This document shows positions 44,566 through 53,635 of a DNA stretch of 64,000 nt, in pieces. The notes under the pieces are model-generated. The model saw only the letters and a program-made list of their open reading frames with translations. It did not search any database and had not been told where the DNA came from. The stretch is from Haematospirillum sp. H1815. GTDB taxonomy: Bacteria; Pseudomonadota; Alphaproteobacteria; Rhodospirillales; Rhodospirillaceae. How positions within the stretch are numbered: the stretch's first letter is position 1; each line of letters starts with the position of its first letter. The position numbers were made by a program, and so were the translations under genes. Where the stretch lies: contig NZ_JAAVTA010000002.1 in NCBI RefSeq assembly GCF_012102705.1, forward strand, positions 62,001 to 126,000, written 5' to 3'.

Positions 44566-45843
44566 TCAGCCCAGACGCACCAATGCGTGCTTCTTTTTGC
44601 CTGCCGAAAGACGCACAGCACCATCCACCAGATCCGTCCGCGTCAGACAAAAGGCCTCGTCCCCAACGCGGGTATCATTAAGGCGAACACCCCCACCACG
44701 CACCAGACGCCGGGCCTCGCCCTTGGATGCTGCCAACCCGGTTGCAACCAGAACATCAAGGACAGAAACGCCCGCGTCCAAGGCAGAACCATCCAGCGAC
44801 ACCGATGGCAGATCATCACCGGCACGGCCACGTTCAAACGTTTCCTCGGCGGTACGGCGGGCCGCAACCGCTGCCTCATCACCACGGGCCAAGGCGGTAA
44901 CAGCATCCGCCAGAATCTTCTTGGCCTCGTTGATTTCAGCCCCCTGCAAAGACTCAAGACGTGCAATTTCACCCAGGGGCAAATCCGTAAACAGGCGCAG
45001 GAAACGCCCGACGTCCGCATCCTCGGTGTTGCGCCAGTACTGCCAGAAGTCATAGGCCGGCAGGCGCTCCTCGTTCAGCCATACAGCACCGCTGGCTGAT
45101 TTCCCCATCTTGGCACCGGATGCTGTCGTCAGAAGCGGCGAGGTCAGGCCAAACACCTCACGATACGACTCTGTACCACCCTGCACACGCCGCGTCAGTT
45201 CCACCCCGTTGACGATATTGCCCCATTGGTCGGATCCCCCCATTTGCAGGCGCACCCCTTTCCGCCGGGCCAGTTCGCAAAAGTCATACGCCTGAAGGAT
45301 CATGTAGTTGAATTCCAGGAACGTTAGCGGCTGTTCCCGGTCCAGACGTAAACGGACCGAATCAAAGGACAGCATCCGGTTGATGGTGAAGTGGACACCG
45401 TACTCGCGCAGGAACGTGATGTAATCGATACCGGACAGCCAATCATTGTTGTCCACCATCATGGCGTCGGTGGCAGCATCACCAAACGTCAGATAACGGG
45501 CAAACACCTTACGAATGCCGGCCATATTTGCCGTAATCTGCTCATCGGACAGCAGGCGACGGGCTTCGTCCTTGCCAGAGGGATCACCGATACGCGTTGT
45601 ACCGCCGCCCATCAGCACCACTGGCTTGTGCCCGGTCTTCTGAAGCCAGCGCAGAAGCATGATCTGGATCAGGGAACCAACGTGCAAACTGTCGGCCGTG
45701 CAGTCAAAGCCGATATAACCCGGCACGACCCCGGCGCACAGGGCATTGTCAAGGTTTGCCAGGTCGGTACACTGGTGAAAATAGCCCCGCTCGCTCACCA
45801 CCCGAAGAAATTCAGAGCGGGGGGTGTAAACAGCGGTATTCAT
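44566..45843 (-). CDS. tyrS: Tyrosyl-tRNA synthetase
   Basis: A 425-residue class I aminoacyl-tRNA synthetase of the TyrRS-type with S4 domain. The HIGH equivalent is SLHVGSLI (residues 52-59), the Tyr-binding block includes [24 protein letters not shown], and the KMSKS equivalent is KMGKS. The C-terminal S4 RNA-binding domain (from about 355) contains [19 protein letters not shown]. The gene diverges from anmK. Confidence 0.97.
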   Translation of the reverse strand: MNTAVYTPRSEFLRVVSERGYFHQCTDLANLDNALCAGVVPGYIGFDCTADSLHVGSLIQIMLLRWLQKTGHKPVVLMGGGTTRIGDPSGKDEARRLLSDEQITANMAGIRKVFARYLTFGDAATDAMMVDNNDWLSGIDYITFLREYGVHFTINRMLSFDSVRLRLDREQPLTFLEFNYMILQAYDFCELARRKGVRLQMGGSDQWGNIVNGVELTRRVQGGTESYREVFGLTSPLLTTASGAKMGKSASGAVWLNEERLPAYDFWQYWRNTEDADVGRFLRLFTDLPLGEIARLESLQGAEINEAKKILADAVTALARGDEAAVAARRTAEETFERGRAGDDLPSVSLDGSALDAGVSVLDVLVATGLAASKGEARRLVRGGGVRLNDTRVGDEAFCLTRTDLVDGAVRLSAGKKKHALVRLG

Positions 45844-45946
45844 CGACAGGTTCCTTTTGTACAGCAGTCAAAACAGGGGTAGAAATCAGGTCAGGGGGCA
45901 AGCTTTAGCATACCTGCCCAGACACGACAACGGAGCCGGAACCGCA

Positions 45947-47053
45947 ATGCTTCACCTGCCCTGCCGCGCCTTGGGACTGATGAGCGGCACGTCGCTGGAC
46001 GGTGTGGATGCCGCCCTGATCGAAACCGATGGTGAGCGGGTCCACGCTTTTGGCCCTTTCCTGACCCAACCCTGGCCGGATGGTTTCCGCGATACACTGC
46101 GCGGGATTCTGGGGGAGAAAGACAACACGGAACAGGTCCGGCTTGCAGAAAAAACCTTGACCGACGTACACGCACGGGCCGTATCGGCCCTGCTGGAGAA
46201 AGCCGGGCTAAAGGCGCAGGACATCGGGATTATCGGCTTTCACGGCCAAACCATCCTGCACCGGCCCCAGCAACGACAAACCCGGCAGATCGGGGATGGT
46301 GCGCGACTGGCAGCCCTGACCGGTACACCGGTTGCCTTTGACTTCCGCAGTGCCGATGTCGCTGCCGGAGGACAGGGGGCGCCACTGGTACCGGTCTATC
46401 ATCAGGCCCTGCTGGGATCTGTGGCCGATACAACGGTGGTGCTCAATATCGGCGGGGTGGCAAATGCCACGGTCATCACGCCCCATGGGCCCCTGATGGC
46501 GTTTGACACCGGGCCGGGCAATGCCCTGCTCGACGATTGGGCCCAGCGCCATACCGGCATACCGGCTGATACCGACGGTACCCTGGCCAAGGCCGGAACC
46601 GTTGACCACAAGGCCCTGGCCACCATGCTGGATGACCCATGGTTCCACAAGCCACCCCCCAAGTCCCTGGACCGGGACGATTTTTCGGGCATGATGCACC
46701 ACGTTAACTCTCTGGGTGCAGCTGACGGCGCCGCAACCCTGACAGCATTCACCGTTGAAAGTGTCCACCTCGCACTGCGCTGGATGCCGACACCGCCAGC
46801 CCGATGGCTGGTCTGTGGGGGAGGACGCCACAACCCCGCGCTGATGTCCGGGCTGCGGGCAACCCTTGGGAACGTTGATCCGGTTGAAGCTGTCGGATGG
46901 AACGGCGATGCCCTGGAAGCGCAGGCTTTTGCCTTTCTGGCCGTACGCCACATCAGAGGATTGCCGCAAAGCTTCCCCGGCACAACCGGCTGCCCCCGCC
47001 CGATGACCGGAGGGCGCCTTGCCTTTGTACCGGCGCACGAGAAACCCGGCTGA
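45947..47053 (+). CDS. anmK: Anhydro-N-acetylmuramic acid kinase
   Basis: A 368-residue cytoplasmic sugar kinase that converts anhydroMurNAc to MurNAc-6-phosphate in peptidoglycan recycling. ASKHA-fold motifs: GLMSGTSLDGVDAALIETDG near the N-terminus, GFHGQTILHRP, LNIGGVANATVI, FDTGPGNALLD and LVCGGGRHNPALM. ATG 45947 (MLHLPCRALGLMSG) fits the family and follows CGGAG. A frame open from 45857 would place 30 extra residues before it and is not needed. Confidence 0.93.
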   Translation: MLHLPCRALGLMSGTSLDGVDAALIETDGERVHAFGPFLTQPWPDGFRDTLRGILGEKDNTEQVRLAEKTLTDVHARAVSALLEKAGLKAQDIGIIGFHGQTILHRPQQRQTRQIGDGARLAALTGTPVAFDFRSADVAAGGQGAPLVPVYHQALLGSVADTTVVLNIGGVANATVITPHGPLMAFDTGPGNALLDDWAQRHTGIPADTDGTLAKAGTVDHKALATMLDDPWFHKPPPKSLDRDDFSGMMHHVNSLGAADGAATLTAFTVESVHLALRWMPTPPARWLVCGGGRHNPALMSGLRATLGNVDPVEAVGWNGDALEAQAFAFLAVRHIRGLPQSFPGTTGCPRPMTGGRLAFVPAHEKPG

Positions 47054-47093
47054 GCAACAGCCCGGCCGGGTTCCCGCAACATAAAACAGGGGC

Positions 47094-48389
47094 CTATTCG
47101 CTACGGCGTCCGATCAGCAGGCCATAACCGGCACCGCGACTGTCCGCAGCCACACGACATGAGCCGGGCCAAGGCGGCAAGCCGCGCTCACAATGCAGGG
47201 CAGAGACCAGTGCCGGACCAGGGGCTGACGAAGAGAGTGCCATTACGGATTTCGGCAGGACATCATCCCCGCCTTTCCCCAGCACGGACGACAAGACGGC
47301 AACCGCATTCCCGGCGGCCCCGGCACCCGCCGCCGCAATACCGGAACGGAATTCGTTGACATGGTCATTGATGGCCAACGCAACCGCCAGAGGCGTATCG
47401 CCACCGGACGCAGGTGTCAGGAAGCTTCCAAAACCGGGGACCATCCGCCCGGTTCCGAACGGCTTGCGCATGGTCAACGCACAGGCCACGGCTGAGCCGG
47501 ACGGATCAACCACCACAAAACCGGTACCACCGCTGTTCAGACCAGAAACGGGCGCAACGGCACGCTTGGTCCAGGCATCATGAATGCTGCCACCGGCACC
47601 GGACATCGGAGGTGTGTACAGAGTATCGTGCCCGTTCACGATAGATTCCGGGGTGACCCAGCGCGGCTTCCATGACCGCATATGCTCAAGGGTCAATGAA
47701 GCCCCGGCTCGCCTGGATGCGGCAACAAACTCACGCCCCAGGACGCCACCATACAAGTCAGCCGGATTCCGGCGCAGCCGCCCAATAAAGGCCGCCAGAT
47801 CCATTTGGGTCAGATGATCGCCAGCCCGCACCGGCTCGCCGGTACCCCGGGCAAAAACCTGACGCGCTGCTGAATCGTGAACCAGACCGGCGCCATACGT
47901 GCCCAGATCAACAGCCAGCGCCCTGGAAACAGGTTCCCCGAACCGGGCCAGTTGCTCCGCCGGGCCAAGAATTTCTTCCCACCGCATACGGCCATAGCGG
48001 GCATGCAGGGCAAACAAGCCACGCGGCAGGGCTGGCACGGCTGCAGAAGACTGTCCGGGCAGGAAGTCCAGCACCTCTGTTTTGCCTTGGGCCCGGTCGT
48101 GCACCACGCAGATGCCACCCCCGCCGATACCAGCGGATGACGGCAGGGTTACAGCGAGCGAGAAACCCGCAGCAACAGCGGCATCAACCGCTGACCCGCC
48201 GGCTGTCAGCACATCACGCCCGACCAGAACAGCCCGCGGCTCATCTGCCACAATCCCGCCTGCAAAACCTTTTACATAACCCACTGTTCCGGTTTTCAGG
48301 TCACGGGCAGGATCCCAACATCCGGACAGGGCCGGAACCAGGGCTGTCATGACCATCGCCACAAACAGCCCCCGTTGACGGGGAAACAT
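47094..48389 (-). CDS. Lipoprotein of the gamma-glutamyltranspeptidase family
   Basis: A 431-residue protein with a lipobox LSGC (Cys24), placed in the envelope. The Ntn-hydrolase features of GGT are seen: LTAGGSAVDAAVAAGFSLAV, GIGGGGICVVHD, and a central GLNSGGTGFVVVDPSGSAVA, where Thr289 is the likely processing Thr, although the stretch is one residue shorter than TTHYSVVD of E. coli Ggt. It is smaller than canonical GGT (about 550 residues). Start 48389 (MFPRQRG) is chosen for the signal peptide and GGGCGGGG upstream. It diverges from the M48 protease. Confidence 0.8.
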   Translation of the reverse strand: MFPRQRGLFVAMVMTALVPALSGCWDPARDLKTGTVGYVKGFAGGIVADEPRAVLVGRDVLTAGGSAVDAAVAAGFSLAVTLPSSAGIGGGGICVVHDRAQGKTEVLDFLPGQSSAAVPALPRGLFALHARYGRMRWEEILGPAEQLARFGEPVSRALAVDLGTYGAGLVHDSAARQVFARGTGEPVRAGDHLTQMDLAAFIGRLRRNPADLYGGVLGREFVAASRRAGASLTLEHMRSWKPRWVTPESIVNGHDTLYTPPMSGAGGSIHDAWTKRAVAPVSGLNSGGTGFVVVDPSGSAVACALTMRKPFGTGRMVPGFGSFLTPASGGDTPLAVALAINDHVNEFRSGIAAAGAGAAGNAVAVLSSVLGKGGDDVLPKSVMALSSSAPGPALVSALHCERGLPPWPGSCRVAADSRGAGYGLLIGRRSE

Positions 48390-48456
48390 CCCCGCCCTAC
48401 GCTTTGTTTCTCTTTCCGGGGTCAAGACTGTGCACATATTCTTCTCGATCACTCGC

Positions 48457-49794
48457 ATGTTCCGATACGCTGTCCTGGCATTGTCCGCCGTGGCGGTTGT
48501 TCCGGGGAATGCCCTGGCCGGACGGGGTGGAGGCATCCTGCGGGATGCCGAAGTAGAAAGTATCATTCGTTCCTATGCCGATCCACTGTTCCGAGCCGGC
48601 GGCATTCCACCGGCCAGTGTCAGGATACGGGTGATCAATGACCCGTCGCTGAACGCCTTTGTTACATCCGGATCACGGATGTACATTCACTCCGGCCTTC
48701 TGGAACGTACCGAAAACCCGGAACAGCTGATTGGCGTCATCGCCCACGAAACAGGACATATTGCCGGAGGGCATATTGTCAACCGGATCGATGCCTTGGA
48801 AAAAGCCGGCATATCCAGCCTGGCAGCCCTGGCAGCAGGTATTGCCATCGGTGCCGTATCAGGCCGGGCGGATGCTGGGCTGGCCGTCACATCACTGGGA
48901 ACCAGCGTGGCAACCCGGAACTATTTCTCTTTCTCCAGAACACAGGAAGCTTCAGCGGATGCCTTTGCCCTCAAGGTCCTGGACAAGACCGGGCAAACCG
49001 CAGAGGGGCTTCTGGAGTTCTTTCATATTCTGGAAGGTCAGGAATACCTGGCCTCGGCCAACCAGGATCCCTATGTCCGGACACACCCTCTGAACGCAGA
49101 ACGCATATCTGCCGTTGCCGCTCATGTGGAGCAATCGTCTGCAACAACGCATGCACCAACGGCACAGATGGCCGCACACAAGAGAATGGTGGCCAAGATG
49201 TTTGCCTTTCTGCAAACTCAGGGCCGCACCCTGCAGAAATATCCGGAAACAGACCAATCTGTCGCGGGACGCTATGCCCGCGCCATCGCCTACTTCCGCC
49301 GTGGAAATACGGCCAAGTCCCTGCCCCTGATTGACGGCCTTCTGAAAGAGTATCCGTCCGATCCCTACTTTCATGAACTGCGCGGGCAAATGCTGGTGGA
49401 AAATGGGCGTGTTGCCGAAGGGCTGCCAAACTATCGCAAGGCTGTCTCGCTGCTGCCCAATGAACCCCTGATCGCCACAAGCTATGGCCATGCCCTGATT
49501 GAAAGTGGATCACCCGAAGCTCTGAAAGAAGCGGCACAGGTCTTGCGGACAGCCCTGGCCCGTGATCCGGAGAACAGTTTTGGCTGGAGACTTCTTGGCA
49601 CAGCATGGGGACGCACCGGGAATGAAGGCCAGGCATCGTACGCCCTGGCCGAATATGCCCTGCAAACCGGTGAGCCATCGCAGGCATCCTTTCATGCCGG
49701 CAAGGCCGAAAAGCTGCTGGGGCAAAGCCATCCCCTGTGGCTGAGGCTTCAAGACATCAAGATGGAAGCCCAGAACCAGCTTGACAAGAAGTAG
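48457..49794 (+). CDS. M48-family metalloprotease with TPR-like tail (BepA/YfgC-like)
   Basis: A 445-residue exported protease. The signal peptide ends near NALAGRGGG. HETGH (97-101) is the zinc motif, with Glu164 in TQEASADAF as third ligand and Asp168 nearby. The C-terminal half (from about 250) has helical tetratricopeptide-like repeats (ARAIAYFRRGNTAKSLPLID, YPSDPYFHELRGQMLVENGR). This domain order matches BepA, the outer-membrane quality-control protease. A GTG 27 bp upstream is an alternative start. The DsbA-like gene follows. Confidence 0.92.
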   Translation: MFRYAVLALSAVAVVPGNALAGRGGGILRDAEVESIIRSYADPLFRAGGIPPASVRIRVINDPSLNAFVTSGSRMYIHSGLLERTENPEQLIGVIAHETGHIAGGHIVNRIDALEKAGISSLAALAAGIAIGAVSGRADAGLAVTSLGTSVATRNYFSFSRTQEASADAFALKVLDKTGQTAEGLLEFFHILEGQEYLASANQDPYVRTHPLNAERISAVAAHVEQSSATTHAPTAQMAAHKRMVAKMFAFLQTQGRTLQKYPETDQSVAGRYARAIAYFRRGNTAKSLPLIDGLLKEYPSDPYFHELRGQMLVENGRVAEGLPNYRKAVSLLPNEPLIATSYGHALIESGSPEALKEAAQVLRTALARDPENSFGWRLLGTAWGRTGNEGQASYALAEYALQTGEPSQASFHAGKAEKLLGQSHPLWLRLQDIKMEAQNQLDKK

Positions 49795-49844
49795 GCCTTT
49801 CCACTCTGCTCACGCACCGAAACACAAATCCGGAGAGCGCCCCA

Positions 49845-50600
49845 GTGCCCCTGTACCCGTTCCTTCGTCGCCCTGCCCTTTGCCTTATCGGCCTGATCGC
49901 CGTGGGCATTGCCTTCCCGACAACCACCTGGTCCTCTTCCCAGATCGACAGGACAGAGCTGCACCGGGAAATCCGGTCCTATCTGCTTGAACATCCGGAG
50001 GTCATTACCGAGGCCATAGACGTCTTGCGGGCACGTCAGGCAGAACAGGCAGAGACCGAACTGCGCTCCGTCCTGGAAACCCGCCGTTCCGAGCTGGTGG
50101 CCTCAACAGCCGATCCGGTTCTCGGCAACGCCAAGGGTGACGTAACAATCGTCAGCTTCTCCGATTATCAGTGCGGGTACTGCAAGCGGATGCTCAAACC
50201 CCTGATGGAGGTGCTGAAGCAAGATCCGAATGTGCGGATTGTTTTCAAGGAACTTCCCGTTCTTGGCCCGATGTCCACAAATGCGGCCGAAGCCGCTTTG
50301 GCTGCACACATACAGGGTAAATACCGGTCGTTCTATACAGCCATGATGGAGCACCGCGGCGTCTTGACCGAAGCCATCATCCGTGACACAGCGCAGAAAG
50401 CCGGGCTGGACATGAAGCGCCTTGACCGGGACATCAAGCAAAAGTCCATTGCCGGAACGCTGGAGAAGAACATTGCCCTGGCAACGGCACTGGGTATTCG
50501 CGGCACACCAGCTTTTGTCGTTGGCGACCGGATTCTACCCGGGGCCGTAGACACCAACACGCTCATGACGGCCATAAAAAGTGCCCGGGAAGCATCCTGA
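49845..50600 (+). CDS. DsbA-family thiol-disulfide protein (ScsC/Com1-like)
   Basis: A 251-residue periplasmic protein with an N-terminal signal (CLIGLIAVGIAFP). A coiled-coil stalk (about 35-85, EVITEAIDVLRARQAEQAE) leads to a thioredoxin fold with CGYC (Cys110, Cys113) and the cis-Pro loop GIRGTPAFVVG. The stalk resembles the trimerisation domain of ScsC/Com1 disulfide isomerases. The start is GTG 49845 after GGAGAG. It follows the M48 protease by 50 bp and may help fold the same envelope clients. Confidence 0.9.
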   Translation: MPLYPFLRRPALCLIGLIAVGIAFPTTTWSSSQIDRTELHREIRSYLLEHPEVITEAIDVLRARQAEQAETELRSVLETRRSELVASTADPVLGNAKGDVTIVSFSDYQCGYCKRMLKPLMEVLKQDPNVRIVFKELPVLGPMSTNAAEAALAAHIQGKYRSFYTAMMEHRGVLTEAIIRDTAQKAGLDMKRLDRDIKQKSIAGTLEKNIALATALGIRGTPAFVVGDRILPGAVDTNTLMTAIKSAREAS

Positions 50601-50721
50601 TCACGTACTTCTGATCGCACATGGCTTGCGGGCCCCGTGGACATATCCTGTATCATCGTTCTTCAGGGCACATCTTATCCCGTAACCGGCCCGGATTCGG
50701 GCCCTTGCCTGTCGGGGAACG

Positions 50722-51051
50722 ATGAACATACGCCACGCAAGATTCGAAATTGGCCAGATTGTCCGGCACAGGATCTTCCCGTTCCGCGGGGTGGTTTATG
50801 ATGTAGACCCGATTTTCTCCAACACCGAGGAATGGTGGCTGGCCATACCGGAGGAGGTGCGCCCTCCGAAAGACCAGCCCTTCTACCATCTTCTGGCAGA
50901 AAATACCGAAGGCCCCTATCACGCATACGTTTCCGAACAAAGCCTGATCGAGGACAACAGCGGTGACCCCGTTGAACACCCGGACGTTGACAGCCACTTT
51001 GTCTGCCTGCGTGACGGACACTATGTTCCGCGCCATGGAACCCCGAATTGA
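50722..51051 (+). CDS. hspQ: Heat shock protein HspQ (YccV-like)
   Basis: A 109-residue protein of the hemimethylated-DNA-binding/YccV family. Its motifs are FEIGQIVRHRIFPFRGVVYDVDP, PEEVRPPKDQPFYHLLAEN and YHAYVSEQSLI. HspQ is an adaptor that enhances Lon proteolysis in Enterobacteria and is heat-induced; no clear sigma-32 promoter was recognised upstream. The rnpB gene begins about 40 bp after the stop. Confidence 0.93.
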   Translation: MNIRHARFEIGQIVRHRIFPFRGVVYDVDPIFSNTEEWWLAIPEEVRPPKDQPFYHLLAENTEGPYHAYVSEQSLIEDNSGDPVEHPDVDSHFVCLRDGHYVPRHGTPN

Positions 51052-51093
51052 CTGTTTCTGCTTGACCCCGGCCCGGAACGCTCTATGGTCCGG

Positions 51094-51490
51094 TTCGCCA
51101 GATGGCCGGATGGTCGCCCCTTGCCACCTTTGATGATGGCGGGGGGAGGAAAGTCCGGGCTCCACGGAAAAACGGTGCCGGATAACGTCCGGCGGGGGCG
51201 ACCCCAGGGACAGTGCCACAGAAAGCAGACCGCTGCGGCCTTGGCAGCAGCAAGGGTGAAAGGGTGCGGCAAGAGCGCACCGCGCCCCTGGTAACAGGGG
51301 CGGCATGGTAAACCCCACCGGGAGCAAGACCAAGTAGGGACGGCAGCCGCACCAAGCGGCAGGCACTTTTCCGGGCCGCCGTCCGGGTCGGTCGCACCAG
51401 GTGTCCGGTAACGGGCATCGCAGATGAATGACCATCCAGCGCACAGACCGTGCGTGGACAGAACCCGGCTTACAGGCCATCTGGCACTTC
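51094..51490 (+). ncRNA. rnpB: RNase P RNA, class A
   Basis: The catalytic RNA of RNase P, which trims tRNA 5' ends. The class A signature GAGGAAAGTCCGGGCTCC lies near 51145 and the 3' hallmark GACAGAACCCGGCTTACAGG at 51458-51477. P1 forms between GCCAGATGGCC (51097-51107) and GGCCATCTGGC (51475-51485). The central AAGGGTGAAAGGGTGCGGCA (near 51252) is also family-typical. Ends are approximate (within about 5 nt). Confidence 0.95.
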
Positions 51491-51655
51491 CCCCCTGCCG
51501 TTCAGGCGCATAATCCACAAAAAGAAACCCTTGCGCGATAAAATGCGTCGCGACAAAACCTGTACGCTCATGAAAAAGGTCAGCGTTCGTGCGGGATGCG
51601 GCCTTTTATTCCCCGGTGGCCAAATCCCGTTATCACAGGGTAGGTGTCGTTGACA

Positions 51656-51690
51656 CCCATGTGATCCCATGACATACCATGACATACCAT
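51656..51690. promoter_or_regulatory. Four 10-bp repeats, probable MraZ boxes
   Basis: On the minus strand the order is ATGGT, ATGGT, ATGGG, ATGGG, each followed by 5 bp (plus-strand units end at 51660, 51670, 51680 and 51690). MraZ is known to bind direct TGGGN repeats with 10-bp spacing upstream of the dcw cluster. The block lies 137 bp before mraZ. The rest of 51491-51826 has no gene; it holds a hairpin near 51576-51612 (AAAAGGTC with GGCCTTTT) that may end rnpB and an inverted repeat GGTGTC/GACACC at 51642-51656. Confidence 0.6.
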
Positions 51691-51826
51691 AATTGCTTCC
51701 CGCCCAGCACGGACTCCGGCCACCGGCTTCACTGTCGCTCAGGGCGTATCCAAGGCGGAAAGCGTTGCTCTTGACACACCTGCGGTGCTGGTCACACCGC
51801 CCAACCATGGGAAGGCCCGGGAAGCG

Positions 51827-52282
51827 ATGTCGCTTTTCGTTTCCACGATCATCAACAAGATTGACCGGAAGGGACGGGTGTCTGTTCCGGCACTCTGGCG
51901 ATCGTCCCTGACAGGGCAAGGTTTTGCCGGTGTTGTCTGCTACCCGTCGTTCACGACATCCTGCTTGGATGGCATGGGCATGGATCGCCTTGAAAAGATT
52001 GCCTCCAGCCTGGATCGGCTGGATATTTTCTCACCTGAACAGGATGAAATGGCCCAGCTTGTTTTTGCATCTGCACGCCAGCTCGCCTTCGATACCGAAG
52101 GCCGGATCATGGTCCCCGAGGATTTGCTCGAACATGCGGGGCTGTCGACTGAGGCTGCTTTTGTTGGTCGGGGGCGCACATTCCAGATTTGGGAACCATC
52201 CGCCCTGAAGAAGGCCGAAGCCGAAATCCGGCGCCGGGCAGCGGAACGCCGCCCGTCCCTGCACCTTGGCAGCGGGGACTGA
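51827..52282 (+). CDS. mraZ: MraZ, transcriptional regulator of the dcw cluster
   Basis: A 151-residue AbrB-fold protein with two SpoVT-AbrB-like repeats: FVSTIINKIDRKGRVSVPALWR and ARQLAFDTEGRIMVPEDLLEHAG, each with the DxxGRhxxP signature. It forms rings and represses the dcw promoter. ATG 51827 is chosen; upstream codons (to 51785) do not resemble the family. rsmH follows 3 bp later. Confidence 0.95.
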   Translation: MSLFVSTIINKIDRKGRVSVPALWRSSLTGQGFAGVVCYPSFTTSCLDGMGMDRLEKIASSLDRLDIFSPEQDEMAQLVFASARQLAFDTEGRIMVPEDLLEHAGLSTEAAFVGRGRTFQIWEPSALKKAEAEIRRRAAERRPSLHLGSGD

Positions 52283-52285
52283 ACC

Positions 52286-53242
52286 ATGACAACAGAAACA
52301 GCCCTGCATATCCCGGTTATGCTGACCGAAGTCCTGGATGGCTTGCAGGTACACCGTGGCGGAACATACGTTGACGGCACATTCGGTGCCGGTGGTTACA
52401 GTCAAGCCATTCTGGAGGCTTCAAGCGATACATGCGTTGTCGCCATCGACCGCGACCCCGAAGCCGCACCGCGCGCAGAGGATCTGGCCTCCCGCTATCC
52501 CGGCCGCTTCCTGTTCCTCCCCGGCCGCTTTGGTGACATGGCCTCCCTGCTGCAACAAGCCGGCGTTGGCCTTGTCGATGGTGTCACCCTGGATGTCGGG
52601 GTCTCGTCCATGCAGATCGATACCCCGGGGCGAGGGTTCTCTTTCATGCGCGAGGGTCCCCTGGACATGCGGATGGAAAAGGCCGGTCTGTCTGCTGCAG
52701 ACATAGTCAATACTTTTGAGGAAGAGGATATTGCCTCGATCCTGTATCGCCTTGGCGAAGAGCGGCATTCGCGCCGCATCGCACGGGCCATTGTACGGGA
52801 ACGCCACAACGGCCCACTGCAGACAACCCGCCAACTGGCCGAGATTGTCCGCTCTGTCGTGCACAAGGGCAAGGATACGATAGACCCGGCAACGCGGACA
52901 TTTCAGGGACTGCGCATCTTCGTCAATGATGAAATCGGTGAACTGCGCCGCGGTCTGGAAGGGGCACAGTCCATACTGGCCCCCGGCGGACGACTGGCTA
53001 TTGTGTCCTTTCACTCCCTGGAAGACCGCGAGGTGAAGGCCTTCCTGTCAGAACGCTCTGCAAAAAGCGTCTCACGGTTGTTACCAGGCGAAATACCACC
53101 CCCACCCGCAACCTTTGTCGGGTCAGGACGCAAGGCCGTACAGTGCTCGGCTGCCGAGGCACAACGGAATCCCCGGGCCCGCTCCGCAAAGCTGAGAGTG
53201 GATACCCGAACCAATAGCCCCGCACAGGATGGTGCAGCATGA
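52286..53242 (+). CDS. rsmH: 16S rRNA (cytosine-N4)-methyltransferase
   Basis: RsmH (MraW) methylates N4 of C1402 in 16S rRNA. The 318-residue protein has the SAM motif YVDGTFGAGGYSQAIL, the DVGVSSMQIDTPGRGFSF loop, and a C-terminal SFHSLEDREVKAFLSER. It is the second gene of the dcw cluster and ends with an ATGA overlap with ftsL. Confidence 0.97.
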   Translation: MTTETALHIPVMLTEVLDGLQVHRGGTYVDGTFGAGGYSQAILEASSDTCVVAIDRDPEAAPRAEDLASRYPGRFLFLPGRFGDMASLLQQAGVGLVDGVTLDVGVSSMQIDTPGRGFSFMREGPLDMRMEKAGLSAADIVNTFEEEDIASILYRLGEERHSRRIARAIVRERHNGPLQTTRQLAEIVRSVVHKGKDTIDPATRTFQGLRIFVNDEIGELRRGLEGAQSILAPGGRLAIVSFHSLEDREVKAFLSERSAKSVSRLLPGEIPPPPATFVGSGRKAVQCSAAEAQRNPRARSAKLRVDTRTNSPAQDGAA

Positions 53243-53634
53243 TCCGCGGCACCACGGCACTATGGGTTTTTCTTGTGCTGGCCGTCAGTGTCGGCATGTT
53301 TCTGATGAAATTCCAGGTCCAGAACCTGGAAGACCGACTGGCCGGACTCAACCGGGATATCCACAAGACGCACAACGAGATTCGCGTTCTGTCTGCCGAA
53401 TGGGCTTATCTGAACGATCCGGCCCGTATTGCGGACCTTGCGTCGCGCCTGCTGGGCCTTGGTATCCTGGATGGACAGGCCATGGCCCAGATTACCGACC
53501 TGCCGCTGCAACAGCCCGAAAATCCTGCACACCGGGGAACCTTCTCCCCGACACTGGCCAACCATTCCAGTCCGGACGTGACACCATCACATACACCACG
53601 GTCCCGGGCTTCCTCCAGAACAGGGAAGCCATAG
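53239..53634 (+). CDS. ftsL: Cell division protein FtsL
   Basis: A 131-residue bitopic membrane protein. One TM helix (residues 7-25) is followed by a leucine-zipper-like coiled coil (FQVQNLEDRLAGLNRDIHK and so on). The C-terminal 40 residues are Pro/Ser-rich. It bridges FtsB and FtsQ in the divisome. It starts 4 bp inside rsmH and is followed at once by ftsI, the expected order. Confidence 0.85.
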   Translation: MIRGTTALWVFLVLAVSVGMFLMKFQVQNLEDRLAGLNRDIHKTHNEIRVLSAEWAYLNDPARIADLASRLLGLGILDGQAMAQITDLPLQQPENPAHRGTFSPTLANHSSPDVTPSHTPRSRASSRTGKP

Positions 53635-53635
53635 C

